Source: DATATB01 sp036268995
GTDB taxonomy: Bacteria; Planctomycetota; Planctomycetia; Pirellulales; PNKZ01
Direction: 5' to 3'
NCBI GenBank assembly: GCA_036268995.1
Contig: DATATB010000176.1
Location: forward strand, 1-50,343
Length of the DNA stretch: 50,343 nucleotides
The stretch's first letter is position 1, and every line of letters begins with the position of its first letter. This document shows, one piece after another, positions 33,581 through 41,645 of this stretch. The translations under genes and the position numbers were made by a program. Under the pieces are notes generated by a model, which saw only the letters and a list, made by a program, of their open reading frames with translations, ran no database searches and was not told the origin of the DNA.

Positions 33581-34369
33581 TTATTCCGCGGAATGGCTGC
33601 CCGCCAGCCGCACGGCGATGCCGCGGCGGGCCATCTCTTGTTTGGTCTCTTGGATCGTAAACTCGCCAAAATGAAAGATGCTGGCCGCCAGCGCCGCATC
33701 GGCCTTGCCAAGGGTAATGGCGTCGGCCAAATGCTTGGGGTGCCCGGCCCCGCCGCTGGCCACCACCGGAATGCCCACGGCCTGGCTCACGGCCGCGGTC
33801 ATTTCCAAATCGTACCCGTTTTTCGTGCCGTCGGCATCCATCGAGGTGAGCACAATTTCGCCGGCGCCCAGCCGCTCGACTTCGCGGGCCCAGGCCACGG
33901 CTTCCAACCCGGTGCTGACCCGGCCGCCATTGATGTGAACTTCCCACACCGTACGACCGCCGCGCACTACCCGTTTGGGGTCGATATTCACGACCGTGGC
34001 GCAGCAACCAAACTTGCGGGCCACGGCACTGACCAGCTCGGGCGTGCGGACCGCCGCCGAATTGATGCTGACCTTCTCGGCCCCGGCTTGGATCAACTGC
34101 GTGGCGTCTTCGAGCGTGCGGATGCCGCCGCCCACGGTAAAGGGCATAAAAATGGTTTCGGCCGTCCGCCGCACGACGTCGAGCATGATGGCCCGCCCCT
34201 CGTGGCTGGCCGTAATATCGAGAAACACCAACTCGTCGGCCCCTTCGGCCTCGTAGCGGGCGGCCACTTCGACCGGATCGCCAGCATCGCGCAGCTCAAG
34301 GAACCGCGTGCCCTTGACCACCCGGCCACGATCCACATCCAGGCAGGGAATCACGCGCTTGGCCAGCAT
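33581..34369 (-). CDS. hisF: Imidazole glycerol phosphate synthase, cyclase subunit HisF
   Basis: 262 residues. Forms imidazole glycerol phosphate and AICAR in histidine synthesis together with HisH. Signature MLAKRVIPCLDVDRGRVVKG with catalytic Asp in CLDVD, DITASHEGRA, PFTVGGGIRT, SINSAAVRTPEL, LTSMDADGTKNGYD with the second catalytic Asp, and VVASGGAGHPKHLADA, all in order of the TIM barrel. No other his gene is in the window. Last in a stretch starting with REP-rich DNA and first of the leftward pilT group. Firm. Confidence 0.96.
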   Translation of the reverse strand: MLAKRVIPCLDVDRGRVVKGTRFLELRDAGDPVEVAARYEAEGADELVFLDITASHEGRAIMLDVVRRTAETIFMPFTVGGGIRTLEDATQLIQAGAEKVSINSAAVRTPELVSAVARKFGCCATVVNIDPKRVVRGGRTVWEVHINGGRVSTGLEAVAWAREVERLGAGEIVLTSMDADGTKNGYDLEMTAAVSQAVGIPVVASGGAGHPKHLADAITLGKADAALAASIFHFGEFTIQETKQEMARRGIAVRLAGSHSAE

Positions 34370-34502
34370 GCAAATGGCACCACGAGAGGACAGTCTAAGC
34401 GTCGGGTGAGCGAACTACAAACGCATTGCCCGCTTGACGTTAGTGCAGGAACCTCCACTTTAAGCGGCCGCGGGGGGCGGGTCAACCGCCCGCCTGCGGC
34501 GG

Positions 34503-34541
34503 GTGTCCGTGGTCCGTTGTCCATTGTCAGTGGTCCGTGTG
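34503..34541 (+). repeat. GTCCGTGGTC / GTCAGTGGTC-type repeat
   Basis: Tandem-like GTCCGTGGTCCGTTGTCC then ATTGTCAGTGGTCCGTG. Related sequence is at 34801-34858 (opposite orientation) and 47909-47940 (inside the 3' end of the Kdo transferase gene). Confidence 0.6.
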
Positions 34542-34578
34542 AGCGTCGTATTTGTGGGTGACGCAAGGCAGCCTTTCC

Positions 34579-34720
34579 GTAGCCCAGTCCCTTTAGGGCT
34601 GGGACGACGCGCCTGCGAAAATTTCCTTCCCATTCCGATGCGGCCACCGGCCGCATCGGAATGGGAAGGAGGGATTTCGGTCGCCGACGGTAAACCCAGC
34701 CCTAAAAGGGACTGGGCTAC
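34579..34720. repeat. Head-to-head GTAG hairpins enclosing a 22-bp palindrome
   Basis: Outer units are GTAGCCCAGTCCCTTTAGGG at 34579-34603 (ending CTGGG) and its inverse ending CTAC at 34720. Between them 34624-34645 and 34649-34670 are perfectly complementary (core TTCCCATTCCGATGCGG) around a 3-base loop, so the middle alone would form a long hairpin. Confidence 0.75.
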
Positions 34721-34800
34721 GGAAAACGCGTGGCAGGAAGCATCCGGCTAATGCGTAGCGATTTCCACCTACTTTCGAGACGCCCAAACTCAGTTGTCTT

Positions 34801-34858
34801 TTGTCAGTTGATTTAACGGACAACTGACCACGGACAACGGACTACTGACCACGGACCG
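34801..34858 (-). repeat. GTCAGT/GTCCGT-type repeat, inverted copy
   Basis: Reads on the minus strand as GGTCCGTGGTCAGTAGTCCG followed by TTGTCCGTGGTCAGTTGTCC. The TAG in GTCAGTAG is the stop codon of the epimerase gene, so the repeat ends it and contributes its last residues (VRGQ). Confidence 0.6.
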
Positions 34859-35708
34859 CGTGCGCAATGGCTGCCAGCCCTTCGCGGTAGGTTGGAAATG
34901 CGAACTGCGGAGCTAACTCCGCCCGTAGCCGGGCGTTGCCGATCCGCTTGTTGGCCGCCGCGCGATGCGCGGCCGGCGCGTCGGGCGAGGTGTTGAAGCT
35001 CGGCGGCGGGGCATGCAGCAGTCGGGCCAGCTCGGCATAAAACGTCGCGCGCTCGACCGGATGACCGTCGCTCACCAGGTACGCGCGCGGCGGCCGGCCT
35101 CGCTCGTCGGCTGCCAGTACGGCCCGTGCCGCGTCGTCGACGTGGATCAGATTCAAAAAACCCTGGGCCGGCGCTTCCAGCGGCCGGCCTTCCACCAAGG
35201 TCTGCAAATACGGCAAGCGGTCCGGCCCATAGATGCCGGCCATCCGCAGCACGATCGCTTTGGCTGCCCAGCGATGATGGGCCAACAGTTGCTCGGCCGC
35301 CAGGCATGCTCGACCACCGGGCCGCTCGGGCTCGCAAGCGGACTCCTCGCTCACCCAGCCGCCGGCAAAGTCGCCGTAAACGCCGGTCGAGCTGACGTAG
35401 ATCAGTTTGTGTACGCTCTCGGGCAAAGCCCCGAGCAAATTCTCCAGACCGCCGACATACACTTGCTCGAGCGACGCGGCCGCGCGCCGGTCGTGGCCCA
35501 CGGCCCAGAGCACGGTATCGGCGGCCGGCAACGAGGCCAGCGAGCCGGCATCAAGCACGTCGGCAATGATCGGGTGATAGCCCAACTGCTCGAACCGGCG
35601 TGCGCGTTCCGCGGAACGAGAAGTGACCCAAACTTCATGGCCGGCCGCGTGCCATTGCTCGGCAACGCGCAACCCCAGGTATCCGCAGCCGACAATGAGC
35701 TTGGCCAT
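34842..35708 (-). CDS. NAD-dependent epimerase/dehydratase family protein (atypical SDR)
   Basis: About 288 residues. ATG 35708 yields MAKLIVGCGYLGLRVAEQWH, the nucleotide-binding start; in this variant the loop is GCGYLGLRV rather than GxxGxxG with canonical spacing. IYVSSTGVYGDFAG carries the Ser/Thr-Tyr region (SSTGVYG). YLVSDGHPVERATFYAE resembles the C-terminal half of sugar-nucleotide epimerases. Substrate unknown. The last few residues are encoded by an inverted GTCCGTGG repeat that provides the TAG stop. Upstream neighbour ruvX ends 50 bases away on the same strand. Confidence 0.8.
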   Translation of the reverse strand: MAKLIVGCGYLGLRVAEQWHAAGHEVWVTSRSAERARRFEQLGYHPIIADVLDAGSLASLPAADTVLWAVGHDRRAAASLEQVYVGGLENLLGALPESVHKLIYVSSTGVYGDFAGGWVSEESACEPERPGGRACLAAEQLLAHHRWAAKAIVLRMAGIYGPDRLPYLQTLVEGRPLEAPAQGFLNLIHVDDAARAVLAADERGRPPRAYLVSDGHPVERATFYAELARLLHAPPPSFNTSPDAPAAHRAAANKRIGNARLRAELAPQFAFPTYREGLAAIAHAVRGQ

Positions 35709-35738
35709 CAAGCGTGTTCGATCGTTAGCCTTTTTAGC

Positions 35739-35756
35739 CGTCGCTTTCAAGCGACG
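35739..35756. repeat. 8-bp-stem hairpin between ruvX and the epimerase gene
   Basis: cgtcgctt (35739-35746), two-base loop, aagcgacg (35749-35756), directly after the ruvX stop. Could attenuate or process a leftward transcript; no U-run. Confidence 0.4.
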
Positions 35757-35758
35757 AG

Positions 35759-36211
35759 TTAATCGTCTAGCCCTTGCGGATTACTCGGCCCCTCGCGCGA
35801 CGATTCCAGGTACGCGGTCAGCATAATCTGGGCGGCCACCATGTCGAGCCGCGCCTTGCGCTTCTTTTTCGTCAATTCGGCCCCTTCCAGATGGGCGAGC
35901 GCTTCCTTGCTGGTGAAGCGCTCGTCGAAATACTCCACGTCCAGCCCAGTGGCCTCGGCCAGCCACTTGCCGAACGCGCGGGCTTCGATCGACTTTTGAC
36001 TTTCGTAGCCCGACAAATGCACCGGCAGGCCGACCACAAACGCCTGCACACCTTCTTCCTTCACCAGCCGGCGAAAGAATTCGGCATCGGCCGCAGGGCT
36101 CTTGCGCGTGTAGTTCTCGTAAGGGCTGGCCAGCGTCTGACGGATATCGCACAGCGCAATCCCGATGCGGACGGTGCCGTAATCGATGCCCGCGAGTCGT
36201 CCGGTCGCCAT
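35759..36211 (-). CDS. ruvX: Putative pre-16S rRNA nuclease / Holliday junction resolvase-like YqgF (RuvX)
   Basis: 150 residues, usual length. RNase H-like fold with the family's GIDYGTVRIGIALCD (first acidic residue), VVGLPVHLSGYESQKS, EYFDERFTSKEAL and the final KKRKARLDMVAAQIML with the catalytic Asp. It has been linked to processing of 16S rRNA 5' ends and called RuvX; role inferred from the family. ATG 36211 is in context ATGGCGACCGG with no strong ribosome-binding site. Transcribed opposite to the next gene (GDP-mannose pathway). Confidence 0.92.
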   Translation of the reverse strand: MATGRLAGIDYGTVRIGIALCDIRQTLASPYENYTRKSPAADAEFFRRLVKEEGVQAFVVGLPVHLSGYESQKSIEARAFGKWLAEATGLDVEYFDERFTSKEALAHLEGAELTKKKRKARLDMVAAQIMLTAYLESSREGPSNPQGLDD

Positions 36212-36344
36212 GCACGCACCATGTTCTTAAAGCCGACGGCCAACTAAGATGACTGCCAGTTATGATTGACCGAAATAAACGATTGTACGTTTGCCGAGCG
36301 CTCCCGCGAGGGGGAGCTTCGCCCCCATTTCCTGAAATGCCGAC

Positions 36345-37427
36345 ATGTTACATGCCGTGATCATGGCCGGCGGCGCAGGCAGCCGCTTCTGGCCTGAAAG
36401 CCGCGAGGCGCGCCCCAAGCAACTGCTGCGCTTAATCGGCCAGCAATCGATGATTCGGGCGACCATCGACCGGCTGGGCGGGCTGGTGCCGCGCGAGCGG
36501 ATGCTAATCGTCACTACGCGGATGCTGGCCCAGCCGATTGCGGACGAACTGCCCGAGCTGCCGCGCGAGAGCATTTTGGCCGAGCCTTGCCGGCGCGACA
36601 CGGCCGGCTGTATCGGTCTGGCGGCCATCGAGATCCTCGCGCGCGATCCGGACGCCATGCTGATCGTGCTGCCGGCCGATCATGCCATCGGGCCGACCAC
36701 GACTTTTAACAAGTCGCTCGGAGAAGCCGTGCGGTTGGTCGAGGCCGATCCGCGGCGGATCGCCACGTTCGGCATCCGCCCCACTTATCCGGCCGAGAGT
36801 TTCGGCTACATCGAACGCGGCGCCCCGCTGCCCGAGGCCGAGCCCGGCACGGCGGCGTTTAAGGTCCAGCGATTCCATGAAAAGCCGCGCATCGACGTGG
36901 CGCGCGAGTATCTGGACAGCGGCCGGTTCTATTGGAACTCGGGCATTTTTGTGTTTCGCGCCGCGACCATTCTTGACGAGCTGGCCACTCAGCGGCCGGC
37001 CCTGCATCGCGGGCTGCAAGCAATCGCGGCCCGCATCGGTGCGGCGGATTACCCGGCCGTGCTCGAGCGGGAGTTTGCCGCGCTGGAGCGAATCTCGATC
37101 GATCGGGCCGTGATGGAACATGCCCAGCAGGTGGTGGTGATCGAAGCGCCCTTCGACTGGGACGACCTGGGCAGTTGGCAAGCGCTAGCCCGGCTGGCCG
37201 GCCACGACGAGCACGGCAACACGGTGATCGGCCGGCACGTGAGCGTGCGGACCGAGGGCACGATCGTCCACGGCAGTTCGGACCATCTGATCGCCACCGT
37301 GGGCCTCCGCGATTGCCTGATCGTGCACACGCCCGACGCCACGCTCGTGGCCAACAAGCACGACGAAGAGGCGATTCGCCAGGTGGTCGAGTTGCTGCGC
37401 GAAAAGGGTTGGCTCGATTACCTTTAG
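36345..37427 (+). CDS. Mannose-1-phosphate guanylyltransferase (GDP-mannose pyrophosphorylase)
   Basis: 360 residues. Makes GDP-mannose from mannose-1-phosphate and GTP for surface glycans. Visible: nucleotidyltransferase loop MAGGAGSRFWPESREARPKQ, LPADHAIGPTTTF, FGIRPTYPAESFGYIERG, KPRIDVAREYLDSGRFYWNS G and the FDWDDLGSWQAL stretch. It lacks the fused phosphomannose isomerase C-terminal domain of bifunctional ManC. Located between ruvX and a lipase-like gene, no GDP-sugar modifying genes adjacent. Confidence 0.93.
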   Translation: MLHAVIMAGGAGSRFWPESREARPKQLLRLIGQQSMIRATIDRLGGLVPRERMLIVTTRMLAQPIADELPELPRESILAEPCRRDTAGCIGLAAIEILARDPDAMLIVLPADHAIGPTTTFNKSLGEAVRLVEADPRRIATFGIRPTYPAESFGYIERGAPLPEAEPGTAAFKVQRFHEKPRIDVAREYLDSGRFYWNSGIFVFRAATILDELATQRPALHRGLQAIAARIGAADYPAVLEREFAALERISIDRAVMEHAQQVVVIEAPFDWDDLGSWQALARLAGHDEHGNTVIGRHVSVRTEGTIVHGSSDHLIATVGLRDCLIVHTPDATLVANKHDEEAIRQVVELLREKGWLDYL

Positions 37428-37529
37428 TGCCGCTAGCGTGGGGGGCGACGCAACTGGCAAACCGAGCGATCGGTCTCGATACGGGCTCGCCTTTCCGGTA
37501 GCCTGAAGGTGATCCATTCCGCACGGAAT

Positions 37530-38660
37530 ATGCGCTCGATGTCTACCGCTCGACCACCGCAACCGAAACTCCGGCCGCGCTTTGACCTGCGTCCGCTGGT
37601 GCGCCGCGCGTGTCTGGCCATGTTGATCACGGTGAGTTGCTGCTTGCGAGTTGTGCGGGGCGATACCGAAGACGACACGCCCATCGGCGGCATGCCCAAT
37701 GTCCCCTCGCAAACGCTGGGCGGCCAGCAGTGGTGGGGCGACGAAATGTGCTTTCACGGCTGGCGCGTGCAGCGCCACGTGCTCACCAGCCACTGCCGGT
37801 TGCTCGATGATGTAAATCGCCGCCGCGCCTGGGGCACGTACGAATACTGCCAGGCCCGGCTGATCGAAATGCGCGACAAGCAAGGCCTGCCGCCGATGCA
37901 GGGCAAAGTGGTCATCCTGCTGCACGGCATGTTTCGCACCCGTGCCTCGATGCACAAAATGGCCGACTACCTGGAAACCCACGGCGACTACTCCGTGCTG
38001 CGCGTCAGCTATCCCAGCACGCGCGCCAGCCTCGACGAACACGCCCGGGCGTTGGCCACGATCATGGCTGGCTTGGGGCCGCAGGTGACCGAGATCGACC
38101 TGGTTGCGCATAGCCTCGGCAACCTCGTCATTCGCTGCTATTACCAACAGCAGGCCGCCGAAGGCAAACCGGGCCCCGACTCACGCATCTCCCGGCTGGT
38201 GATGCTCGGCCCGCCGAATCATCCGCCCGCCCGGGCGCGCAGTTTCGCCGACAATCCCATGCTTGGCGGACTGTTTCAACTGGTGCTGCCCGAGACGGGC
38301 GCGGACCTGGCCTACGGCCATCCCTGGACCGAGGGCAAGTTGGCGACGCCTTTATGCGAATTCGGCATCTTGGCCGGCGGCAAAGGCGACGGCCGCGGCT
38401 ACCGCACCAGCCTGCCCGGCGACAACGACGGCACCGTCACGATCCTCGAAACGCGTTTGCCCGGCGCGACCGACTTTGCCGCTCTGCCGGTGCGGCACAC
38501 CTTCATGATGAACGACGCCCAAGTCCAGCAGTATGTCCTGGCATTCCTCAACAACGGATATTTTCAGACAGCGGAAAAGCGGCAAGCGATTCCGGAGGAA
38601 ATGGAGAATGGGCAAGTAGGGGCCGCGAGCCGAGCGGCCCAAGGACCCGCGAGCGATTAG
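37530..38660 (+). CDS. Secreted alpha/beta-hydrolase (lipase-like), 3' end formed by a REP element
   Basis: About 376 residues. ATG 37530 follows CGGAAT; an in-frame GTG is 21 bases upstream. A basic N-region leads to a signal segment (ACLAMLITVSCCLRVVRG). The hydrolase core has oxyanion loop ILLHGMFRTRASM, nucleophile elbow VAHSLGNLVIRC (Ser in AHSLG) and a C-terminal His candidate in PVRHTFMMND. Similar to triacylglycerol lipase / cutinase-like extracellular esterases. The last residues (GQVGAASRAAQGPASD) are encoded by the first hairpin of a GTAG repeat pair, so the true ancestral end was probably near GYFQTAEKRQ. Substrate unknown. Confidence 0.8.
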   Translation: MRSMSTARPPQPKLRPRFDLRPLVRRACLAMLITVSCCLRVVRGDTEDDTPIGGMPNVPSQTLGGQQWWGDEMCFHGWRVQRHVLTSHCRLLDDVNRRRAWGTYEYCQARLIEMRDKQGLPPMQGKVVILLHGMFRTRASMHKMADYLETHGDYSVLRVSYPSTRASLDEHARALATIMAGLGPQVTEIDLVAHSLGNLVIRCYYQQQAAEGKPGPDSRISRLVMLGPPNHPPARARSFADNPMLGGLFQLVLPETGADLAYGHPWTEGKLATPLCEFGILAGGKGDGRGYRTSLPGDNDGTVTILETRLPGATDFAALPVRHTFMMNDAQVQQYVLAFLNNGYFQTAEKRQAIPEEMENGQVGAASRAAQGPASD

Positions 38661-38693
38661 TACTCCTGGCCCGGCTCGGCTCGCCGGGCCTAC
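38616..38693. repeat. Head-to-head pair of GTAG-led hairpins, loop GAGCCGA, inside a gene 3' end
   Basis: Left: GTAG 38616-38619, stem gggccgc / gcggccc (38620-38626, 38634-38640), loop GAGCCGA. Right, minus strand: GTAG 38693-38690, stem gcccggc / gccgggc, same loop GAGCCGA. Left unit lies in frame within the lipase-like gene, whose TAG stop falls between the two. Confidence 0.78.
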
Positions 38694-38713
38694 GGACGGT
38701 GCCAATTTCGTGG

Positions 38714-38719
38714 TATAAT
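38714..38719 (+). promoter_or_regulatory. TATAAT -10-like hexamer 6 nt before an ATG
   Basis: Perfect TATAAT, linker TGAGGC, ATG at 38726. It lies 20 bases after the right end of the GTAG hairpin pair. No clear -35. Confidence 0.45.
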
Positions 38720-38725
38720 TGAGGC

Positions 38726-38929
38726 ATGATGAACTTCGGAACCGGCCCGTCCCTTAAGGACGCTTGCTCATGGCTTCGCGATGACGCGAAACGCCACGAG
38801 CGCATTTTGGACGTTGCCGAGCGCAACAGCGTCATCGAGGGCTTGCCTCCATTCCACGACGCATTGCGCGAGAAGCTCCGGCGGATGCTGGCGGCTATTG
38901 CGGCCGCGCACCAAGTCCATCGCGAATGA
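38726..38929 (+). CDS. Small soluble hypothetical protein (67 aa)
   Basis: MMNFGTGPSLKDACSWLRD, then helical and basic (RHERILDVAERNSVIEGLPP, DALREKLRRMLAAIAAAHQV). The middle ERNSVIEGLPPF stretch has a folded-protein look. TATAAT 6 bases before the ATG supports expression. An opposing frame at 38895-39206 partly overlaps its end but is less convincing. No family recognised. Confidence 0.5.
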   Translation: MMNFGTGPSLKDACSWLRDDAKRHERILDVAERNSVIEGLPPFHDALREKLRRMLAAIAAAHQVHRE

Positions 38930-39051
38930 CTTCAGCGATTGCGGCATAATCCCGCTTGAACGCGGCCTTCGCTGCCGCTTGGGTTGCAAGCCCCCGAGAT
39001 CTTCTCGGTGGGCAGTGCGTACCGCGCAAAGCTGCCCCGTTCTTGTCCTCG

Positions 39052-40245
39052 TTACGGCGATTGAGGCGTCGCGTGTGGGGCCGGATCCAGCAGCCGGCGG
39101 AGCGGCACCGGGACGGCGCCACTGAACTCTGCCCGTTGCAGATCCAGCCGCTTGGACTGTGCGAGCGCCAGGAGTGTATCAGCACACCCGGCATCAAGCT
39201 TGGCATAAGCGAGCGACAAAGCGTTGAGCTGCGGTATCCGTCCCAGAGCGTTCAATCCTTCGCATGTAATTCGGTTGCCGCCGAGATGGACTTCGCGCAA
39301 ATTATCGCAATCGGCCCAGCTGGAGAATCCCGTCCCGCAGACGGACGTCCCGCCGAGCAGGAATAGCCGCAGCGCAGGCAGGCGCCCGCCAAGCATACGG
39401 ATTCCCGAATCGGTAACCCGAGTGTTCCAGAGGTTAAGTTCGGAGAGCGAGGCGGAACTGAGCAAGGTGATTTCGTTGTCTCCTAGGCCTGCGAACCACA
39501 ACGAAAGCCTCTTTAGCTTCGGCAAAGAGCTTAACGCTCGAACACATTCTTCCCCGATCGCGCAGTGTTCAAGGTTGACGTACTCAACCTCCGCGGTCCA
39601 CTCGGAGTGGATGAACGCGGCCGCCCGCCGGTCGTCGAGAGACGACACTTGATGGGCAAAAATTGCTTTGATCCTGGTCCAACCGCATGGACCACGCATG
39701 CCGAAAGCCTCGCAGGCCCAAGTGGGCAACACGGACTCCGAACGGACGTGGATGCCAAGGCGGCCCGCCTCAGCGACGGTCGCTCTTTCGCGCACATGCC
39801 AGACAGCGCAGCGCCGCACGTAGGCGCAGAATGCTGCGCCAAGGAACATGACGCCGAGCAGCATGGTCAATCGGAACCGAAAGTTTCTGCCGCTGATCGC
39901 GCGCCCCAAAAGGTACGCAAACGCCGCGACACTGAGCGCGAATCCAACGTCAACGGCGAGCGCGAGCGGCTTGTACTCAACCACAACGCCGTTGCCCCAG
40001 GGCCAAACTCCGACCGCCGGGCCATATCCGTTCGAATCGACGAGCGCGTCACGCCGAAGGAACTCGCAGGGCCAGCCGTGAGCGCATATGAACGAAGTTT
40101 CCGAGAAGCCGCTAACCAGCAGATGGCCCCCGACGTTCAGCAGCGCAACCGCGGCAAACGTGACGCATGCACACAGCGTCGCAAAGGGGCTCACTCGCCA
40201 AGCAAACTTCAAGCTACCCTCTTCAGTAGCGGCATCGCGGGTCAC
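39052..40245 (-). CDS. Membrane protein with C-terminal leucine-rich repeats
   Basis: 397 residues, GTG start at 40245 overlapping the stop of the UDPGP-family gene (GTGA), so translation is probably coupled. The N-terminal 150 residues hold three hydrophobic helices (FATLCACVTFAAVALLNV, LALAVDVGFALSVAAFAYLL, LTMLLGVMFLGAAFCAYV). From about residue 215 there are leucine-rich repeats with an ~22-residue period (LPKLKRLSLWFAGLGDNEIT, ASLSELNLWNTRVTDSGIRM, LREVHLGGNRITCEGLNALG). Looks like a membrane-anchored interaction protein with the LRR face outside or in cytosol; no partner identified. Codon bias is somewhat weaker than in the metabolic neighbours. Confidence 0.75.
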   Translation of the reverse strand: MTRDAATEEGSLKFAWRVSPFATLCACVTFAAVALLNVGGHLLVSGFSETSFICAHGWPCEFLRRDALVDSNGYGPAVGVWPWGNGVVVEYKPLALAVDVGFALSVAAFAYLLGRAISGRNFRFRLTMLLGVMFLGAAFCAYVRRCAVWHVRERATVAEAGRLGIHVRSESVLPTWACEAFGMRGPCGWTRIKAIFAHQVSSLDDRRAAAFIHSEWTAEVEYVNLEHCAIGEECVRALSSLPKLKRLSLWFAGLGDNEITLLSSASLSELNLWNTRVTDSGIRMLGGRLPALRLFLLGGTSVCGTGFSSWADCDNLREVHLGGNRITCEGLNALGRIPQLNALSLAYAKLDAGCADTLLALAQSKRLDLQRAEFSGAVPVPLRRLLDPAPHATPQSP

Positions 40246-41636
40246 GAAAAATACGTCGACTTATCGATCGCGCGGGGTGGTTTCAACTTCCGAGCCACTT
40301 CCTCGGCATCGAGCGCAAACAGCGGGCTGATTTCTACGTCGATGTTGTCGGCCACGCTCATGCCGGCGGATTCTAGCCAGGAGCGGTGTAAGGCCACCAT
40401 TTGTCGGTGGACGGTTTCGGGCGAGTCGCGCTCGGAGCCGGGGGCGTTTTTCAGCGGGGCGAAGGACTGGCTGGGATCGGCCTCGACAACGATGCCGTTG
40501 CGCGCGGCGGGCAACAGGTCGAAGATAAATCGCTCGAACTTGATGGCGTTGGGCTTGGCCGGCTCGACGCGCCGGCCCTGCTCGTCGAGATGCGGCACGG
40601 CCTTGTGCGCCAGGTGAAAGGGAAGTGCGTCGGCCTGGCTGCTCAGACGCTTCAGCAGCGCGACGTCGAAGACGTGAATCGCGGTGTTGCCGGCCCACAG
40701 CTCGAGCGAGCCATCGGCGCGGCGGCGGTTGGCTGCCGCTTCCGGCAGATCGCTGTACTCGATGATCCGCAGCCGGCCGTCGACGTTGGCGACATTGCCC
40801 ACGCGTTCGGTCGGAAACTGCTTGGCGACCACTAGCGTCGAAAGCTCGGAGCCGGCCAGCAGGTGATAGCCGAGAAAATCGGGATCGCAGACCGGCGCCA
40901 GCGGATTATCCACTTGAAAGTAAAACAACTGCTCGATGCCGCGGGCTGCCAGATCCTGCAAGCCGCCCGAGCGGTCCAGCGCCGCGAGCATGCCGCCGTG
41001 GCCGTCGGGACTCAGCGCCAACGAGCCGGGCGAATCGAGCAGCAAGCGGCCGCTTTCGGCATCCACGGCCGGCATGGTGCCCTGGCAAAACACGTGTACG
41101 TCGGATTCGGGCAGCCCGAATCGATCATTGGCCGCGAGAAACTCCAGTGTCTCGGCATGCGTCGCCGGGCTGGTCATCAGATACAGCGGAACCGCGACGC
41201 CGTAGCGCCGGCCGGTCGCCAGCACTTTCTCCAGCAGAATCTGAAACAGCGACGCCCGTGATACCGGGCCGACCTGGTACAGGCCCTTGGGATGATCGAA
41301 ACCCAGCCGCGTGCCCTGTCCACCGGCCACGAGCAAGGCCGCGACCTTGCCGGCCTTCAAGGCGGCAGCGCCGCGCTGGCGTGCTTGTTCCGTTGAGAAG
41401 CGGTTGTCGGACGCATGCAGTCGAATGGCTGGCGGCGCGCTGGCCCGCGCGGACAGTTCGGCCCAGTTCTCGCCGGCACTCTGACCGCGAAAGGCCGCAG
41501 CCAGGGCGTCGAGGTCGAGTTGTGCAATCTGGCCGGCCAGCGACCGCCGCTCGTCGTCGGTCCAGCGGTCCCAATCGCGCAGCACATGCTGCTGATGGTG
41601 CGCGGCCAGCCGCTCGTGCAGTGGTGGTTGATTCAT
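40242..41636 (-). CDS. UDP-sugar pyrophosphorylase, eukaryote-like UDPGP (UAP1) family
   Basis: 464 residues from ATG 41636. Members make UDP-N-acetylglucosamine or UDP-hexose from UTP and a sugar-1-phosphate. Present: LLVAGGQGTRLGFDHPKGLY (nucleotide loop and Lys), YLMTSPATHAETLEFL, FCQGTMPAVDAESGRLLLDS, LSPDGHGGMLAALDRSGGLQ, YFQVDNPLAPVCDPDFLGY and KFERFIFDLLPAARNGIVVE. It resembles the eukaryotic and some bacterial UDPGP family rather than GlmU. Whether the substrate is GlcNAc-1-P or Glc-1-P cannot be decided. Start at upstream ATGs possible; 41636 gives MNQPPLHERLAAHHQQH. Followed by an LRR protein via a GTGA overlap. Confidence 0.88.
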   Translation of the reverse strand: MNQPPLHERLAAHHQQHVLRDWDRWTDDERRSLAGQIAQLDLDALAAAFRGQSAGENWAELSARASAPPAIRLHASDNRFSTEQARQRGAAALKAGKVAALLVAGGQGTRLGFDHPKGLYQVGPVSRASLFQILLEKVLATGRRYGVAVPLYLMTSPATHAETLEFLAANDRFGLPESDVHVFCQGTMPAVDAESGRLLLDSPGSLALSPDGHGGMLAALDRSGGLQDLAARGIEQLFYFQVDNPLAPVCDPDFLGYHLLAGSELSTLVVAKQFPTERVGNVANVDGRLRIIEYSDLPEAAANRRRADGSLELWAGNTAIHVFDVALLKRLSSQADALPFHLAHKAVPHLDEQGRRVEPAKPNAIKFERFIFDLLPAARNGIVVEADPSQSFAPLKNAPGSERDSPETVHRQMVALHRSWLESAGMSVADNIDVEISPLFALDAEEVARKLKPPRAIDKSTYFS

Positions 41637-41645
41637 GGATGAACC

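Larger units (their letters stand above)
34370..34841. other. 472-bp intergenic region built largely of inverted and direct repeats
   Basis: No credible gene. It contains GTCCGTGGTC-type repeats on both sides (34503-34541 and, inverted, 34801-34858), between which lies a GTAG hairpin pair (34579-34720) that itself encloses a near-perfect 22-bp palindrome (34624-34670). Confidence 0.6.

Noticed and set aside
38895..39206. Leftward 103-residue frame next to the LRR gene
   Set aside because: Only its last ~25 residues look protein-like; no start signal, and it overlaps the small rightward gene with the TATAAT start.
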